NCBI RefSeq assembly: GCF_000233455.1
Contig: NZ_JH376420.1
Span: 575,618 to 639,617 of the forward strand
Direction: 5' to 3'
DNA length: 64,000 nucleotides
DNA from: [Clostridium] citroniae WAL-17108
GTDB taxonomy: Bacteria; Bacillota; Clostridia; Lachnospirales; Lachnospiraceae
The notes beneath the pieces are model-generated. The model had not been told where the DNA came from and did no database searches. It saw only the letters and a list, made by a program, of their open reading frames with translations. Below are positions 1 through 8,603 of the stretch, piece by piece (the first letter of the stretch is position 1; each line of letters begins with the position of its first letter). The translations under genes were made by a program, and so were the position numbers.

Positions 1-87
1 GACCGCGGGGCGCACCAGCTGCCCAACTCTCTCCCTGATATTCCATATTCAGTGCCGGATCCCTTTCAGTACCGGATCCCTTTTACC

Positions 88-110
88 GCCGCCGGACAGA
101 TACCGGCGGC
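88..110 (-). terminator. hairpin beyond the 3' end of grdC-grdD
   Basis: Perfect 8-bp arms GCCGCCGG/CCGGCGGC lie about 35 bases past the stop of the fused grdC-grdD gene. In the minus-strand transcript the hairpin is followed by GGTAAAA and not by a U-tract, so it is a weak candidate terminator or 3'-end stabiliser. The bases beyond it carry a short direct repeat of CCGGATCCCTTT. Confidence 0.35.
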
Positions 111-142
111 AGGTTTGCTTAAACTTGACTTGCGTTTATTGA

Positions 143-2737
143 TCAGCCGGTGTATCCGGCTTTTTTCAAAATCTCGGCTGCCTTTTCCAGATCGGCCTCC
201 GATATCTGGACAATGGGGCCAGTGCATCCCATGCCGCTTTCCGCGTAGATGCCTTCCTTCCAGAGCGTTTTAACCGCCTCGTCCAGGTCCATGACTTCGA
301 TCCCGGGAATGGCTGCTGTCACCACTTCCTTGGGGGGACAGGTAACTTCTTCCGCTGTCTCCTGCCCGGCAGGGGTATTCTTTGCCAGAAGCTCATCCAG
401 GCCCGCCCTTCGGGCTGCCTCGTATTCCTTTGCCGCAACCGACTTCCAGTCTCCTGCGATCAGGCTGGCCGCATATTCCATGGCTCCTGCGATCACAGGC
501 GCTCCCGAAGCCCTGGACACGATCATCACCAGTTTGTCATATCCTTCGCCGATCCCAGGCCCGTATCCGTACCCTGTGGCCTCGTACTGGCCGCCGGTAG
601 TGTAGGAGGAGAATAGTTTCATCATCAGGTTTCCTGTAAGGGAATCCATAACCACCACATCCGCGGTGCCCATTAACAGGTCATTGCCCCTCATCTCCAC
701 GCCTTTGTCCGCTCTGGCAGATTCCGCAAAGGTTATGTCATATCCGTTTTCCTTCAGGGCTTTCAGGATCTTTTCACAGGACCTGGCCCCGTCTATGTTG
801 GCAATCCCCACCGTGGGGTTTAAAACCCCGTCAGCCTTGGCGGCAATGATCCCTGCAATGGTATTCTTCACCAGGGCGGACACCCTGTCCGTATGGGAAG
901 TGCCCGTGGTGTTGGCAATGTACATGGCCTTTCCCCTGGCAGGTGTGATCACCTTGCCCACGGTGGATACCCCGATGGGGAATGGATAATGCATGGTCAC
1001 TCCTGCCTGGGCGCTCCCGGATTCCAGGGCAAACTCCATGGCCCCGTGGGCATCTGCCCCATGGCATACGTTTACCTCGATCCCCTTTCTGGCAGCCAGT
1101 CCAAGGGCCAGATCCGTATCCTCCTGTCCCTGCTCGCTTCCCTCCAGGGCAAATACGATCCTGGCTCCATGACAGGGCGCTGTGATCATTGGATGGGAGG
1201 GGCTGTGTTCCGGTATCACATGAGCGGTCTGCTGACCTGCATCCGGCCCTGCGTCCTGACCTGCCTTTCCTCCTGTCTTTCTTTCTCCCTCATTGGCCTC
1301 CACCACAAAGGATACTCCATCGAACAGATTGGTCATACGTCCCAGGAACAGTGAGCCTTTGCCCACGATCATGGCCCGTTTGGTCTTTCCCTCCATACAT
1401 TCTTTTACAAGCGGCCCCAGATAAGGGACGCCGGAAGGAATATGGCCCTGGGTGGGAGCCCAGCCGGTCATTCCATGCTCTTTAACAAAGGATGGGATAT
1501 CCGCCCGCTGGATCTGCTTTTTCATCACGGCCAGGGCCGCGATCATCTTATAATTGGCTTCCGGCACATCTCCCGCTCCCGCGGGTTTGGTAATGTCCGG
1601 GTTCTGAAGTTCCGGCGCGTACTTGTCAATGTCCGTAAACGTAAGCCCTGCTTTTTCAAGAGGCTCCGCCACCAGGGAACTGATCACCATCTGAGGGGCT
1701 GAACCGGTCCCGATCTTATGGCATCCCACAATATCCGTGCGGATCATGGGATGGATGCCGTCATCCTCAGAGACCAGGACTGAGAATCCTGCAATACAGT
1801 CTTCCAGCACCGGAAGTCCTTTCTTTACATGGTCCTTGCCGTTCATTCCCAGCTTGGCCGTACAGCCTCCGGCCGTGACGATCACGTGTTTAAATGTTCC
1901 TGACTTCACCAGGGCCGCCGCATGGATCATGGCATGGGCCGGGCCTGCACAGAAACCGCGCACGTCAGAACCGGTGGCGTTTTTATAACCGGCTATCTCA
2001 GCCGATGCCTTGGCAAAATTGCCTCCGCCCCTCTGGTTCATGTCCCCGCAGGCTTCCTCACAGCAGTCGATCACATATTCCACCTCATCGGGATCAAAGT
2101 TGTTCTTTCGTTTCAGTTCGATCAGCGAGATGACATTGGATGCCTTGGATACCAGATTTTCCAGCATCACATGGGCCGACAGGTTCACATCCACATCATG
2201 GGCGCGTTTTACCACTCCCACCAGCTCATCCCGGCGGATGTAAAGCCCCTCGGAATGCTCCTGGGTCACAAGACGCTCCAGCTCCTCCCCTGTCCCGTTA
2301 TTCTTCAGAAGTCCTTCCAGCTGCTGCTGTGTGAACATTCCGCGCTTCTCCAGCTTATCCTTAACGGTCTGCGCAAAACCATGTTCCAGCATCACCAGCT
2401 CGAACACGTCACAGATGTGCATGACCCCGTAAAATTCATCTTCAGGAAGGATACATCCAAAGGGCCCTTCTTCCTTTGGCTCTTTCCATTTTTTGTCATA
2501 GTATGGGAATTGTGTATCCCTCAGTTCCTCGTGGGTGGCATTCCCTATGTAAACCTGGTTTGGGATATAGGAAAGCACATCCTCATATCCCCTCAGGTGT
2601 CCCGGCAGTTCCACCAGGTAATCGGAATCCGGGTTTACAACCCGCTCCGTTGTCTGTGTGGTGCCGTTATATAAAACCATATCCGGGGTGGCAGCCAATG
2701 TGTAGCTGGTCCCCTTGATTACCGGATAACCTTTCAT
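143..2737 (-). CDS. grdC-grdD: glycine/sarcosine/betaine reductase protein C, GrdC-GrdD fusion
   Basis: Protein C of glycine reductase takes the carboxymethyl group from the selenoprotein GrdA and releases acetyl phosphate. It normally consists of two polypeptides, GrdC (beta, KAS III-like, about 510 residues) and GrdD (alpha, PlsX-like, about 390). Here one 864-residue ORF holds both. Residues 1 to about 480 are GrdC; a linker rich in Gly, Asp and Gln (about 480-515) follows; the rest is GrdD, including VNVCHGADAHG and the C-terminal SGMGCTGP, whose Cys matches the catalytic GrdD cysteine. No Shine-Dalgarno site is visible in front of the methionine in the linker, so I see no separate GrdD start. 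The gene start has GGGAGA upstream. It is the last gene of the trxA-grdA-grdC/D unit. Family assignment is sure; the fusion is read directly from an uninterrupted frame. Confidence 0.93.
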   Translation of the reverse strand: MKGYPVIKGTSYTLAATPDMVLYNGTTQTTERVVNPDSDYLVELPGHLRGYEDVLSYIPNQVYIGNATHEELRDTQFPYYDKKWKEPKEEGPFGCILPEDEFYGVMHICDVFELVMLEHGFAQTVKDKLEKRGMFTQQQLEGLLKNNGTGEELERLVTQEHSEGLYIRRDELVGVVKRAHDVDVNLSAHVMLENLVSKASNVISLIELKRKNNFDPDEVEYVIDCCEEACGDMNQRGGGNFAKASAEIAGYKNATGSDVRGFCAGPAHAMIHAAALVKSGTFKHVIVTAGGCTAKLGMNGKDHVKKGLPVLEDCIAGFSVLVSEDDGIHPMIRTDIVGCHKIGTGSAPQMVISSLVAEPLEKAGLTFTDIDKYAPELQNPDITKPAGAGDVPEANYKMIAALAVMKKQIQRADIPSFVKEHGMTGWAPTQGHIPSGVPYLGPLVKECMEGKTKRAMIVGKGSLFLGRMTNLFDGVSFVVEANEGERKTGGKAGQDAGPDAGQQTAHVIPEHSPSHPMITAPCHGARIVFALEGSEQGQEDTDLALGLAARKGIEVNVCHGADAHGAMEFALESGSAQAGVTMHYPFPIGVSTVGKVITPARGKAMYIANTTGTSHTDRVSALVKNTIAGIIAAKADGVLNPTVGIANIDGARSCEKILKALKENGYDITFAESARADKGVEMRGNDLLMGTADVVVMDSLTGNLMMKLFSSYTTGGQYEATGYGYGPGIGEGYDKLVMIVSRASGAPVIAGAMEYAASLIAGDWKSVAAKEYEAARRAGLDELLAKNTPAGQETAEEVTCPPKEVVTAAIPGIEVMDLDEAVKTLWKEGIYAESGMGCTGPIVQISEADLEKAAEILKKAGYTG

Positions 2738-2866
2738 TCTGTTGATCTCCCAATATTCGTGAATGACATGTGTCTTGTGCTGCAGATCCCGAGAAAGGGA
2801 ACAGGAGGGGCTTAAGATGGTTTCACCCGCCCCAGCCTGTTTGGATCCTCACCCGGACCATGCTCT

Positions 2867-3074
2867 AGAGTGTGTTTGAAAATTGCTTTCTGGCAGCTGT
2901 ACGTTACACTTTGTGGGAGATTTGGCCCCGATGAAGGAGGCGTAGTGGGCTACGCTGACTGAATTGGGGCCAAATATGCCGCGAAGTGGGGCGTGCTTTG
3001 TCCTAAGGGGTACCGGGCAGAGCCTGGGGGATTCCTTAGGGCAGATGGCGGGAATGAATTTTCAAACATGCTCT
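2867..3074. repeat. 208-bp inverted-repeat-bounded element after grdA (MITE-like or structured RNA)
   Basis: Ends are 18-bp imperfect inverted repeats (AGAGTGTGTTTGAAAATT against the complement of AATTTTCAAACATGCTCT, two mismatches). Inside are nested dyads: ATTTGGCCCC paired with GGGGCCAAAT, and GCGTAG-TGGG-CTACGC. It fills most of the 335-bp gap between grdA and grdC-grdD and its edge overlaps the grdA stop codon. No coding capacity is seen. A related shorter copy sits right after grdB. Confidence 0.6.
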
Positions 3075-3543
3075 AATACTTGCCGTAGTCCTTGCGGATC
3101 TTCTCCACTTCCTCATGGATGGCCGGAACATCCATGACCATCTCCATCATTCCCACCTGTTCATCATAAACAGAAGGGTCTGCCTCTGCCTTTACTTCAT
3201 CTTCGCAAATGTGATATACATTTAGTCCCAACTGGACTCCTGCTAAAGGACCTGCGTAAGTAGGATCTCCTGCTGTCACGGTTTCTGCGGCCAGGCCGGC
3301 GGCTTCCGCTTCAGCAGCTCCCAGAAGAACAACAATGTTCTCCGGTCCGTACTCCTCACTTAACTTTAAAACCCTTTTCTGGTTTTCCAGATCCATAGCA
3401 CCCGCGGACGTTCAGACAAAGCATTCCGTTGAGGAGTAAGCTATCTTTGCGCCGGCTGTCTTTGCGCACTCTTCTATGGCCGGTCCCGGTACGCCGTCAC
3501 GGTCACCGATAATGATCGCGTACTTGTCTTTTAAAACTGCCAT
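3073..3543 (-). CDS. grdA: glycine reductase selenoprotein A (selenocysteine at codon 44)
   Basis: GrdA is the small selenoprotein shared by glycine, sarcosine and betaine reductases. It carries the Se-carboxymethyl intermediate from protein B to protein C and is re-reduced by thioredoxin. The 156-residue product starts [17 protein letters not shown] and holds the family signature [15 protein letters not shown]. The in-frame TGA is at 3414-3412 (codon 44), the usual Sec position, paired with Cys41. A gene finder that treats TGA as stop would report only the last 107 residues. The ATG at 3543 is preceded by AGGAGG. The gene follows trxA by 47 bases. The length fits the family. The selenocysteine reading is established for this family; the selA/selB/selC/selD machinery is not in the window. 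Confidence 0.96.
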
Positions 3544-3590
3544 ATCATTTCCTCCTATTTCAGTTTATTTATGCGTAAGCGCTTATGGCT

Positions 3591-3929
3591 TTAAGCATAC
3601 GTTTTGATCATTTCCTCACATGCGTCAGGTGTGGCGTCCTCTTTCACCCTGGAATCGATCATTAAACCGTCTTTGTAAACGGCAATGACCGGAAGCCCCA
3701 GAACCTTCTGGGAAATGGCAAGCCTTCTTGCCTTTGTGGTGTTTAAGGAGCAGAACTTCATTGTCTTTCCATACACCTCTTCAAAACCATGGATATGGGG
3801 CGTAAGGGCTGCGCAGGGCACACATCCGTCACCGTAAAAATCCACCAGGATATATCCCTGGGCCTTCAGCACTTCTTCCTCAAAGTTTTCCTTTGTCAAA
3901 TCGATCACTTTTATGTCCTCCTGTCTCAC
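3591..3929 (-). CDS. trxA: glycine-reductase-associated thioredoxin
   Basis: A 112-residue thioredoxin with active site GCVPC (in VDFYGDGCVPCAAL, about residues 34-39), where the usual Trp-Cys-Gly-Pro-Cys is altered. This variant is known from thioredoxins of glycine-reductase operons (for example Eubacterium acidaminophilum). The cis-Pro region reads GLPVIAVYKDG. It would carry electrons from TrxB to GrdA and protein B. It is the first gene after a strong promoter with TetR-type operators and lies 47 bases ahead of grdA, so it heads the trxA-grdA-grdC/D unit. The start has AGGAGG upstream. Confidence 0.93.
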   Translation of the reverse strand: MRQEDIKVIDLTKENFEEEVLKAQGYILVDFYGDGCVPCAALTPHIHGFEEVYGKTMKFCSLNTTKARRLAISQKVLGLPVIAVYKDGLMIDSRVKEDATPDACEEMIKTYA

Positions 3930-3972
3930 ATAACATATTTATAAATAAAACCAACCTCTGTTTCCCGTAATG

Positions 3973-4024
3973 TAATCGCGATAACTTTTGTCTATATTAT
4001 ACATGGTAATCCCGATTTAATCAA
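3973..4024 (-). promoter_or_regulatory. trxA-grdA promoter with paired ATCGCGAT-type operators
   Basis: On the minus strand TTGATT (4024-4019) and TATAAT (4001-3996) are 17 bp apart. One operator dyad, ATCGCGAT (3975-3982), lies just downstream of the -10. A second, degenerate copy ATCCCGAT (4009-4016) lies inside the spacer. Centres are 34 bp apart. The same architecture precedes grdE, so one regulator, most simply the TetR gene at 10176-10856, probably controls both. Confidence 0.75.
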
Positions 4025-4078
4025 GCGCTATTTTATAATATTTACCAATTCCCTGACTGTACACCGACATTTTTTTAA

Positions 4079-5029
4079 TCACTGCAGATCAGCCACATAA
4101 TGCTCGGCCTGGCACGCGGCAATGGCTCCGTCAGCAGCAGCCGTCACCACCTGGCGCAGGGATTTGACCCTGACATCACCGGCCGCATACACGCCTGATA
4201 TATTGGTGCGCATGTCTTCATCTGTCCTTATGTACCCGCCCTCCATGGCAAGGCCGGTGCCCTCAAGCAGGTCGGTATTAGGCAGGTATCCGATAAACCC
4301 AAAGAGTCCGAACATGCCGTCATCCGGGTCAGCGTTCACCTGGGTCAGTTCCCCTGTCTTAACATTTCTCACAACCATGGCGTCCAGTATTCCGTCACCC
4401 CTTACCTCATCCACCACGCTGTCCCACATAAAATGCAGTTTTTCATTTCTGAACGCCTTTTCCTGTATGGACTGGGCCGCCCTTAACTGGTCCCTTCTGT
4501 GGATCACCGTTACCTTTCTGGCAAATTTGGTGAGATAAATGGCTTCTTCTATGGCGGAGTCCCCGCCTCCCACCACATAGACCTCCATGTCCTCATAGAA
4601 ATTGGCGTCACAGGTGGCGCAAAAGGAAATGCCCCTGCCCAGAAACTCCTTTTCATTTTTACATCCAATGGGTCTTGGATGGGCGCCCGTGGCTATGATC
4701 ACGGTCTTTCCCTCATAAACATTGCCCTTTGTGTCCGTAAGCCGTTTCACCGGGCCTTCCAGCTCCACCTTTTCAATGGAGGCACTTACCCGGTGTACCC
4801 CGAACTTATCCACCTGCTTTGTCATGCGAGCAATGAGGGTGGCGCCGGATTCCTCCGCCTCCACCATCTGGCCCGGATAATTCTCAATATCCGAGGTGAT
4901 GGCGATCTGCCCTCCATCCTGTCCTCTCTCGACCAAAAGGGTGTTTAAACGGTACCTGCCCCCGTAAAGTCCTGCTGCAAGCCCTGCCGGTCCTGCCCCC
5001 AGAATGATCAGATCATATATGGTTTCCAT
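4079..5029 (-). CDS. trxB: thioredoxin reductase (NADPH)
   Basis: A 316-residue FAD/NADPH thioredoxin reductase. Visible are the FAD-binding GAGPAGLAAGLYGGR at the N-terminus, the redox pair CATC in SFCATCDANF, the NAD(P) motif GGGDSAIEEA, and the C-terminal GVYAAGDVR. It reduces the GCVPC thioredoxin encoded downstream. The frame is open for 30 more codons upstream, but the ATG at 5029 has AGGAGG six bases ahead and gives a normal N-terminus. It lies between the response-regulator gene (114-base gap) and trxA (149-base gap that holds a promoter), so it may be read both from the grdE promoter and separately. Confidence 0.94.
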   Translation of the reverse strand: METIYDLIILGAGPAGLAAGLYGGRYRLNTLLVERGQDGGQIAITSDIENYPGQMVEAEESGATLIARMTKQVDKFGVHRVSASIEKVELEGPVKRLTDTKGNVYEGKTVIIATGAHPRPIGCKNEKEFLGRGISFCATCDANFYEDMEVYVVGGGDSAIEEAIYLTKFARKVTVIHRRDQLRAAQSIQEKAFRNEKLHFMWDSVVDEVRGDGILDAMVVRNVKTGELTQVNADPDDGMFGLFGFIGYLPNTDLLEGTGLAMEGGYIRTDEDMRTNISGVYAAGDVRVKSLRQVVTAAADGAIAACQAEHYVADLQ

Positions 5030-5142
5030 TTTCTCCGCCTCCTGAAACTTAATGTAATCTCCGCACAAATGTCCTTGATCAACTGCGGAATTAAATATGA
5101 TAAAAATAGAATCTTCCAATATTTGACAATGCCAATGCCTCC

Positions 5143-6009
5143 CTACACTTCCCTGCAGCAGTCCAGCAGACCTCCAAGGAAATTCTTGATCCGCACATTT
5201 CCGTGCTTCTCACTTCTGCCCCGTATAAAGTTCATTTCCTTTTTCATCTGTTCAAAGCTGTAAAGCCTGCCCCCATATTCGTTAAACACAGGATCCGCAT
5301 AGTCGTCCAGGCCTCTGGCAGCCAGATGATACATGCCGTCCGAGGCCGCCCTCCGGATACGCTGCTCCACACTCTTGGGATTTTGTTTCATCCTCCTGCA
5401 CAGTTCCCGCACCGTAATGTCGCTCAGGTCCAGCTCCTGTTCAATGAGATAACTGATGATCCGGATAATATCCTTGCTTCCGGCCTCATTGAGGATCCCG
5501 ATTTCCTGCAGGATCCCCTTAAGGTGCCTGATGGACAGGCTGAGGCTTACGCTGTTATCAATCTCCTCGTCCCGGTTTTGGCTTACTTCCCGGTCCGGTG
5601 TACCCATGGTCCCGCTCCTGGCCTGTTTCAGGATCCACTGCATGTTTTGAACCATTTCCATGCTGCGCAGGACGTTCCTGATCTCCGTCATGTTCACAGG
5701 CTTGTGAAGGAGCAGCTGTGCTCCCCCCTCATACGCCCTCTGTACCGTTTCCGTATCGTGGGCCGGGGACAGCATGATGATGGATGACTCAGGCAGCTTC
5801 TCCTTGATCCTGCGTATGCAGGTGATGACCTTGAGCTCCGGAAGGGGCAGGTCCGCCAGGATCACATCCGGGCGTATGCCGGGAATCCGCCTGCAGGCAT
5901 CGTCCCATCCGGCCGACACCCCGGATACCTCACCCAGTTCCTCTGCTTCGATCATGCCAGTCAGTTCTGTGCGTGAGATACTGTCACAATCTATGAGATA
6001 GATTTTCAT
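5143..6009 (-). CDS. orphan response regulator with YcbB-type DNA-binding domain
   Basis: 288 residues. Residues 1-120 are a receiver: acidic pair at D7/D9, phospho-acceptor D53 in DVILADLPLP, and the conserved Lys in LLLHKPVN. The C-terminal half (about 165-285) resembles the YcbB/GlnL domain (DITVRELCRRMKQNPKSVEQRIRRA) that binds DNA in some Bacillus glutamine regulators. The ATG at 6009 overlaps the transporter stop (ATGA), pointing to translational coupling, so I reject the longer start. No histidine kinase is adjacent. Its place between the carrier and trxB suggests it regulates amino-acid uptake or the grd unit, which is inference. Confidence 0.8.
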   Translation of the reverse strand: MKIYLIDCDSISRTELTGMIEAEELGEVSGVSAGWDDACRRIPGIRPDVILADLPLPELKVITCIRRIKEKLPESSIIMLSPAHDTETVQRAYEGGAQLLLHKPVNMTEIRNVLRSMEMVQNMQWILKQARSGTMGTPDREVSQNRDEEIDNSVSLSLSIRHLKGILQEIGILNEAGSKDIIRIISYLIEQELDLSDITVRELCRRMKQNPKSVEQRIRRAASDGMYHLAARGLDDYADPVFNEYGGRLYSFEQMKKEMNFIRGRSEKHGNVRIKNFLGGLLDCCREV

Positions 6010-7142
6010 TTTGTATGTATAAACGTATCCTTTATATTCTTCCACAACATAAATAAGATCAATACGGCTCCCACATATCCGTTGATCACATAGATCACAT
6101 TGACCAGGACCCTGAATGGAAGGAATAGTCCCACCAAAAGCCCCGCAATGCCTAAAATAACGGTTAAGATCTTAAACCGGGAGGTTCCTTCTTTGGCAAA
6201 CCTGGCACAGGGATTGTACAAAAGAGGCACTGCTGTTGTGTAGATGCCTGCAAATACCACCACCGCAAATATGGATGCAAATGGTTTCCATATGCGCTCT
6301 GCCAGGATCAGGTTGGGGATATCTGCATTCCACACAAAGATCCCGTTGTTGCTGACACCGGCCGTATTGATATTGGCGATCTGGGCAAGCATGATTAATA
6401 TTATGGCCACGCACACAGCCACTGTTCCCAGATAAACTCCATATTCCACGTCTTTTTTCCGATTATTAGCTCCCAATGCTGCTGTAAAGCTGGCAAACCA
6501 CAGCAGCACGAATCCCGCATAGGACAAACTGGAGATCACCCAGTTGGGTCCTGCATTTTTTATGGTCTCACTGCCTGCCTGTGCGAATGCGCCGCTGTGT
6601 ATGATCTCCAGCCCCGCGCCGATCTGTCCGCCGTCCCTTACCAGGGTCACCGCACCGATTCCAATGCACAGTATTACAATGGCAGGCCCTACCAGACCGA
6701 TCTTATCTACCAGTGAATTCAGCCCGCCTACCACGGTCAGGATGGCAAGGGCTGCCAGGATCACCCCTCCCACCACAAAGGGAAGGCCGTACTGCTGGTT
6801 TAAGGTGGATGCTGCTCCCCCTACCATGACAAAGAATGACATATAGCAGAACACGGTTGAATAATAGTCCATAAATGTTCCGATATAGGTTCCGCAGTAG
6901 AACTTGTAAACGTCATTCCCCTTTTCAAAATGTTCCTCTGCGCCTGCTTTGGCAAAATTGTAATTGTAGTAGATAAAGCAGACCGCAAACAGTAATATTG
7001 TCAGGATCCCCTGCACGCCATATGCAGTAAAATATTGAATGATTTCCTGTCCTGTGGCAAATCCTGAGCCGATGGTAAATGCTATCACCGCCCCCGCAAG
7101 TATCAGCACCCGGCTCCAGTTAACTTTCTGATCATTTTCCAT
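6006..7142 (-). CDS. YkvI-type membrane transporter in the grd operon
   Basis: 378 residues with about ten hydrophobic segments. It resembles the YkvI family of the amino-acid/cation symporter (APC) superfamily, for example AGAVIAFTIGSGFATGQEI in the first helix, which has the broken-helix glycines of that fold. Members are uncharacterised carriers; here the likely cargo is glycine or an N-methylated glycine, from context only. The frame extends 36 codons upstream in low-complexity Arg/Ala-rich sequence, but the ATG at 7142 has GAGGAG upstream and is a better start. It follows grdB after the small repeat at 7222-7290 and is coupled to the response regulator. Confidence 0.75.
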   Translation of the reverse strand: MENDQKVNWSRVLILAGAVIAFTIGSGFATGQEIIQYFTAYGVQGILTILLFAVCFIYYNYNFAKAGAEEHFEKGNDVYKFYCGTYIGTFMDYYSTVFCYMSFFVMVGGAASTLNQQYGLPFVVGGVILAALAILTVVGGLNSLVDKIGLVGPAIVILCIGIGAVTLVRDGGQIGAGLEIIHSGAFAQAGSETIKNAGPNWVISSLSYAGFVLLWFASFTAALGANNRKKDVEYGVYLGTVAVCVAIILIMLAQIANINTAGVSNNGIFVWNADIPNLILAERIWKPFASIFAVVVFAGIYTTAVPLLYNPCARFAKEGTSRFKILTVILGIAGLLVGLFLPFRVLVNVIYVINGYVGAVLILFMLWKNIKDTFIHTK

Positions 7143-7221
7143 ATGTCTTCTCCTCTTAGCAGACCTGGCTGCCGCGGGGGCACAGCAGCGTCCGGGAAAC
7201 GGCTGTTTAGGCCGGATCCCG

Positions 7222-7290
7222 GAGCGTGTCTGAAAATTGCTTTCTGCCACGCCACAGCAGCCTTCAGCAATTATTTTTCAAACACTGTCT
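7222..7290. repeat. short derivative of the 2867-3074 element, at the grdB stop
   Basis: The left end GTGTCTGAAAATTGCTTTCTG matches the left end of the larger element (GTGTTTGAAAATTGCTTTCTG) except at one base. The right end TTTTTCAAACAC is its inverted partner. The interior is almost all missing. The right arm overlaps the final codons and stop of grdB. Confidence 0.5.
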
Positions 7291-8581
7291 GTCCTTCCAC
7301 CGGTGTTTCCAGGGCTTTAAGCGCCCTTCTCACCATGGATAAGCGGAGTTTGTAGCTGTCAGTCTCACCCTGCGGCGGGTCGCCCAGTGGGTAGGGGATA
7401 CCTATGCCGGGGATGATACGATTGGCACCGATCGTCAGGGAGATAGGAACAACGGTTGCCATATGAACTACAGGAAGACCATACTTCTCAATACCTTTCA
7501 CCATCGTTGCACCGCAACGAGTACAGGTCCCTCAGGTGGAGACGAGGATGACCCCGTCCACATGTTCATCAACAAACATTTTTCCAATCTCGGTCCCGAA
7601 CCTGGCCGCTGACGCGGTGGCTGTTCCGGTACCGGTAGTAGCACAGAAATAGTTGACAAGTTCTCCGAACTCACCTTCTCTTTCCAGCTCTCTGAGCGCA
7701 TCTAAGGGGACCACCACATTGGGGTCCGCGATGGCAAACTGGCGGTCATATCCGCCGTGGATGGATGTGAAATCATCCGGTGACAGCCGGTCCATTCCGG
7801 TCATGTCATATTTGCCCCACTTGGTGGCATTGGATGACTCGATGTGGTCCGGGTTCCCTGTGGGCACGATCCCTCCGGAGGTGACAACCGCGATCCTGGC
7901 TTTCTTTATATCCTTAATAGGAGCGGCAGGCTCAACCCGGTCAAACTTGGGCATGGGCAGGTCTGTCTCAAAGGCCTCGCCCTTTAACTTCTTCACCAGC
8001 ATCTCAACCGCCCGCTCAGAACCTCTCTTTTCCGCAAAATAGTTCACCCGGATCCCTCTTTCAAGATATCCTTCCTCTGAGGGTCCCAGGATCTCCTGCC
8101 CCCGGGCCAACTTCTTGACCAGGGCTGATATAACAGGAAGCACCTTGGGCATACCGGCCGCGGAATTTGGAGTGCTCACGATCAAAAGATCCTTGCGGAA
8201 CATATCCACACCGGGATTCTCCTCGTACATTCCGGTGATGACCGGTATCATAAGGCGTTCTTCCACCGCTTTGCAGATCGTGCCGCAGGCCACGCCGTAA
8301 CGTCCGGCGTTAAATGCAGGCCCTGCCACGAACACATCCGGTCCGTATTCCTTTACCATCTCAATAACGGTATCCGTAGCTGCATCCAGGTTTTCCCCAA
8401 AATAGTTATCGCCGCAGATAACAGTAGCCGCGATCTCATAGTCACTTCCCAGCGCGGCCTGAAGCCCTCTGCCCGGTCCTACAGCGCCCTGGCGGACTTC
8501 AGGCATATGGTCGGCCTTTTCTTCCCCGCCGATACCGGCAAAGAACTGGTTAATATAATGTACTACTTTATATTTAGCCAT
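7271..8581 (-). CDS. grdB: glycine reductase protein B selenoprotein subunit (selenocysteine at codon 350)
   Basis: 436 residues; substrate-specific protein B subunit that, with the pyruvoyl subunit from GrdE, activates glycine (or sarcosine/betaine) and hands the carboxymethyl group to GrdA. It starts MAKYKVVHYINQFFAGIGGE. Codon 350 is TGA at 7534-7532 in the context ILVSTUGTCTRCGATMVKG, the known Sec position and flanking of GrdB/GrdF/GrdH. Conventional ORF calling breaks it into two pieces. The start has AGGAGATGG upstream. It lies 22 bases after grdE. Assignment to glycine rather than sarcosine or betaine rests on its pairing with grdE and with grdX-trx genes and is less certain than the family. 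Confidence 0.94.
7505..7519 (-). promoter_or_regulatory. candidate bacterial SECIS hairpin in grdB
   Basis: Twelve bases after the grdB UGA codon the mRNA can form a perfect 6-bp stem CGTTGC/GCAACG around the loop GGU. Loop distance from the UGA (about 19 bases) and the G-U in the loop fit bacterial SECIS rules. It also codes for RCGAT. No folding was computed. Confidence 0.5.
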
Positions 8582-8603
8582 GTTTCCATCTCCTTTGATT
8601 GAT

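Noticed and set aside
1922..2674. 250-codon plus-strand ORF over grdC
   Set aside because: Antisense shadow of the fused grdC-grdD gene; no ribosome-binding site and no recognisable domain.
3073..3396. grdA as a 107-residue protein beginning at an internal Met
   Set aside because: The frame continues upstream through a UGA in the exact selenocysteine context of GrdA to an ATG with AGGAGG.
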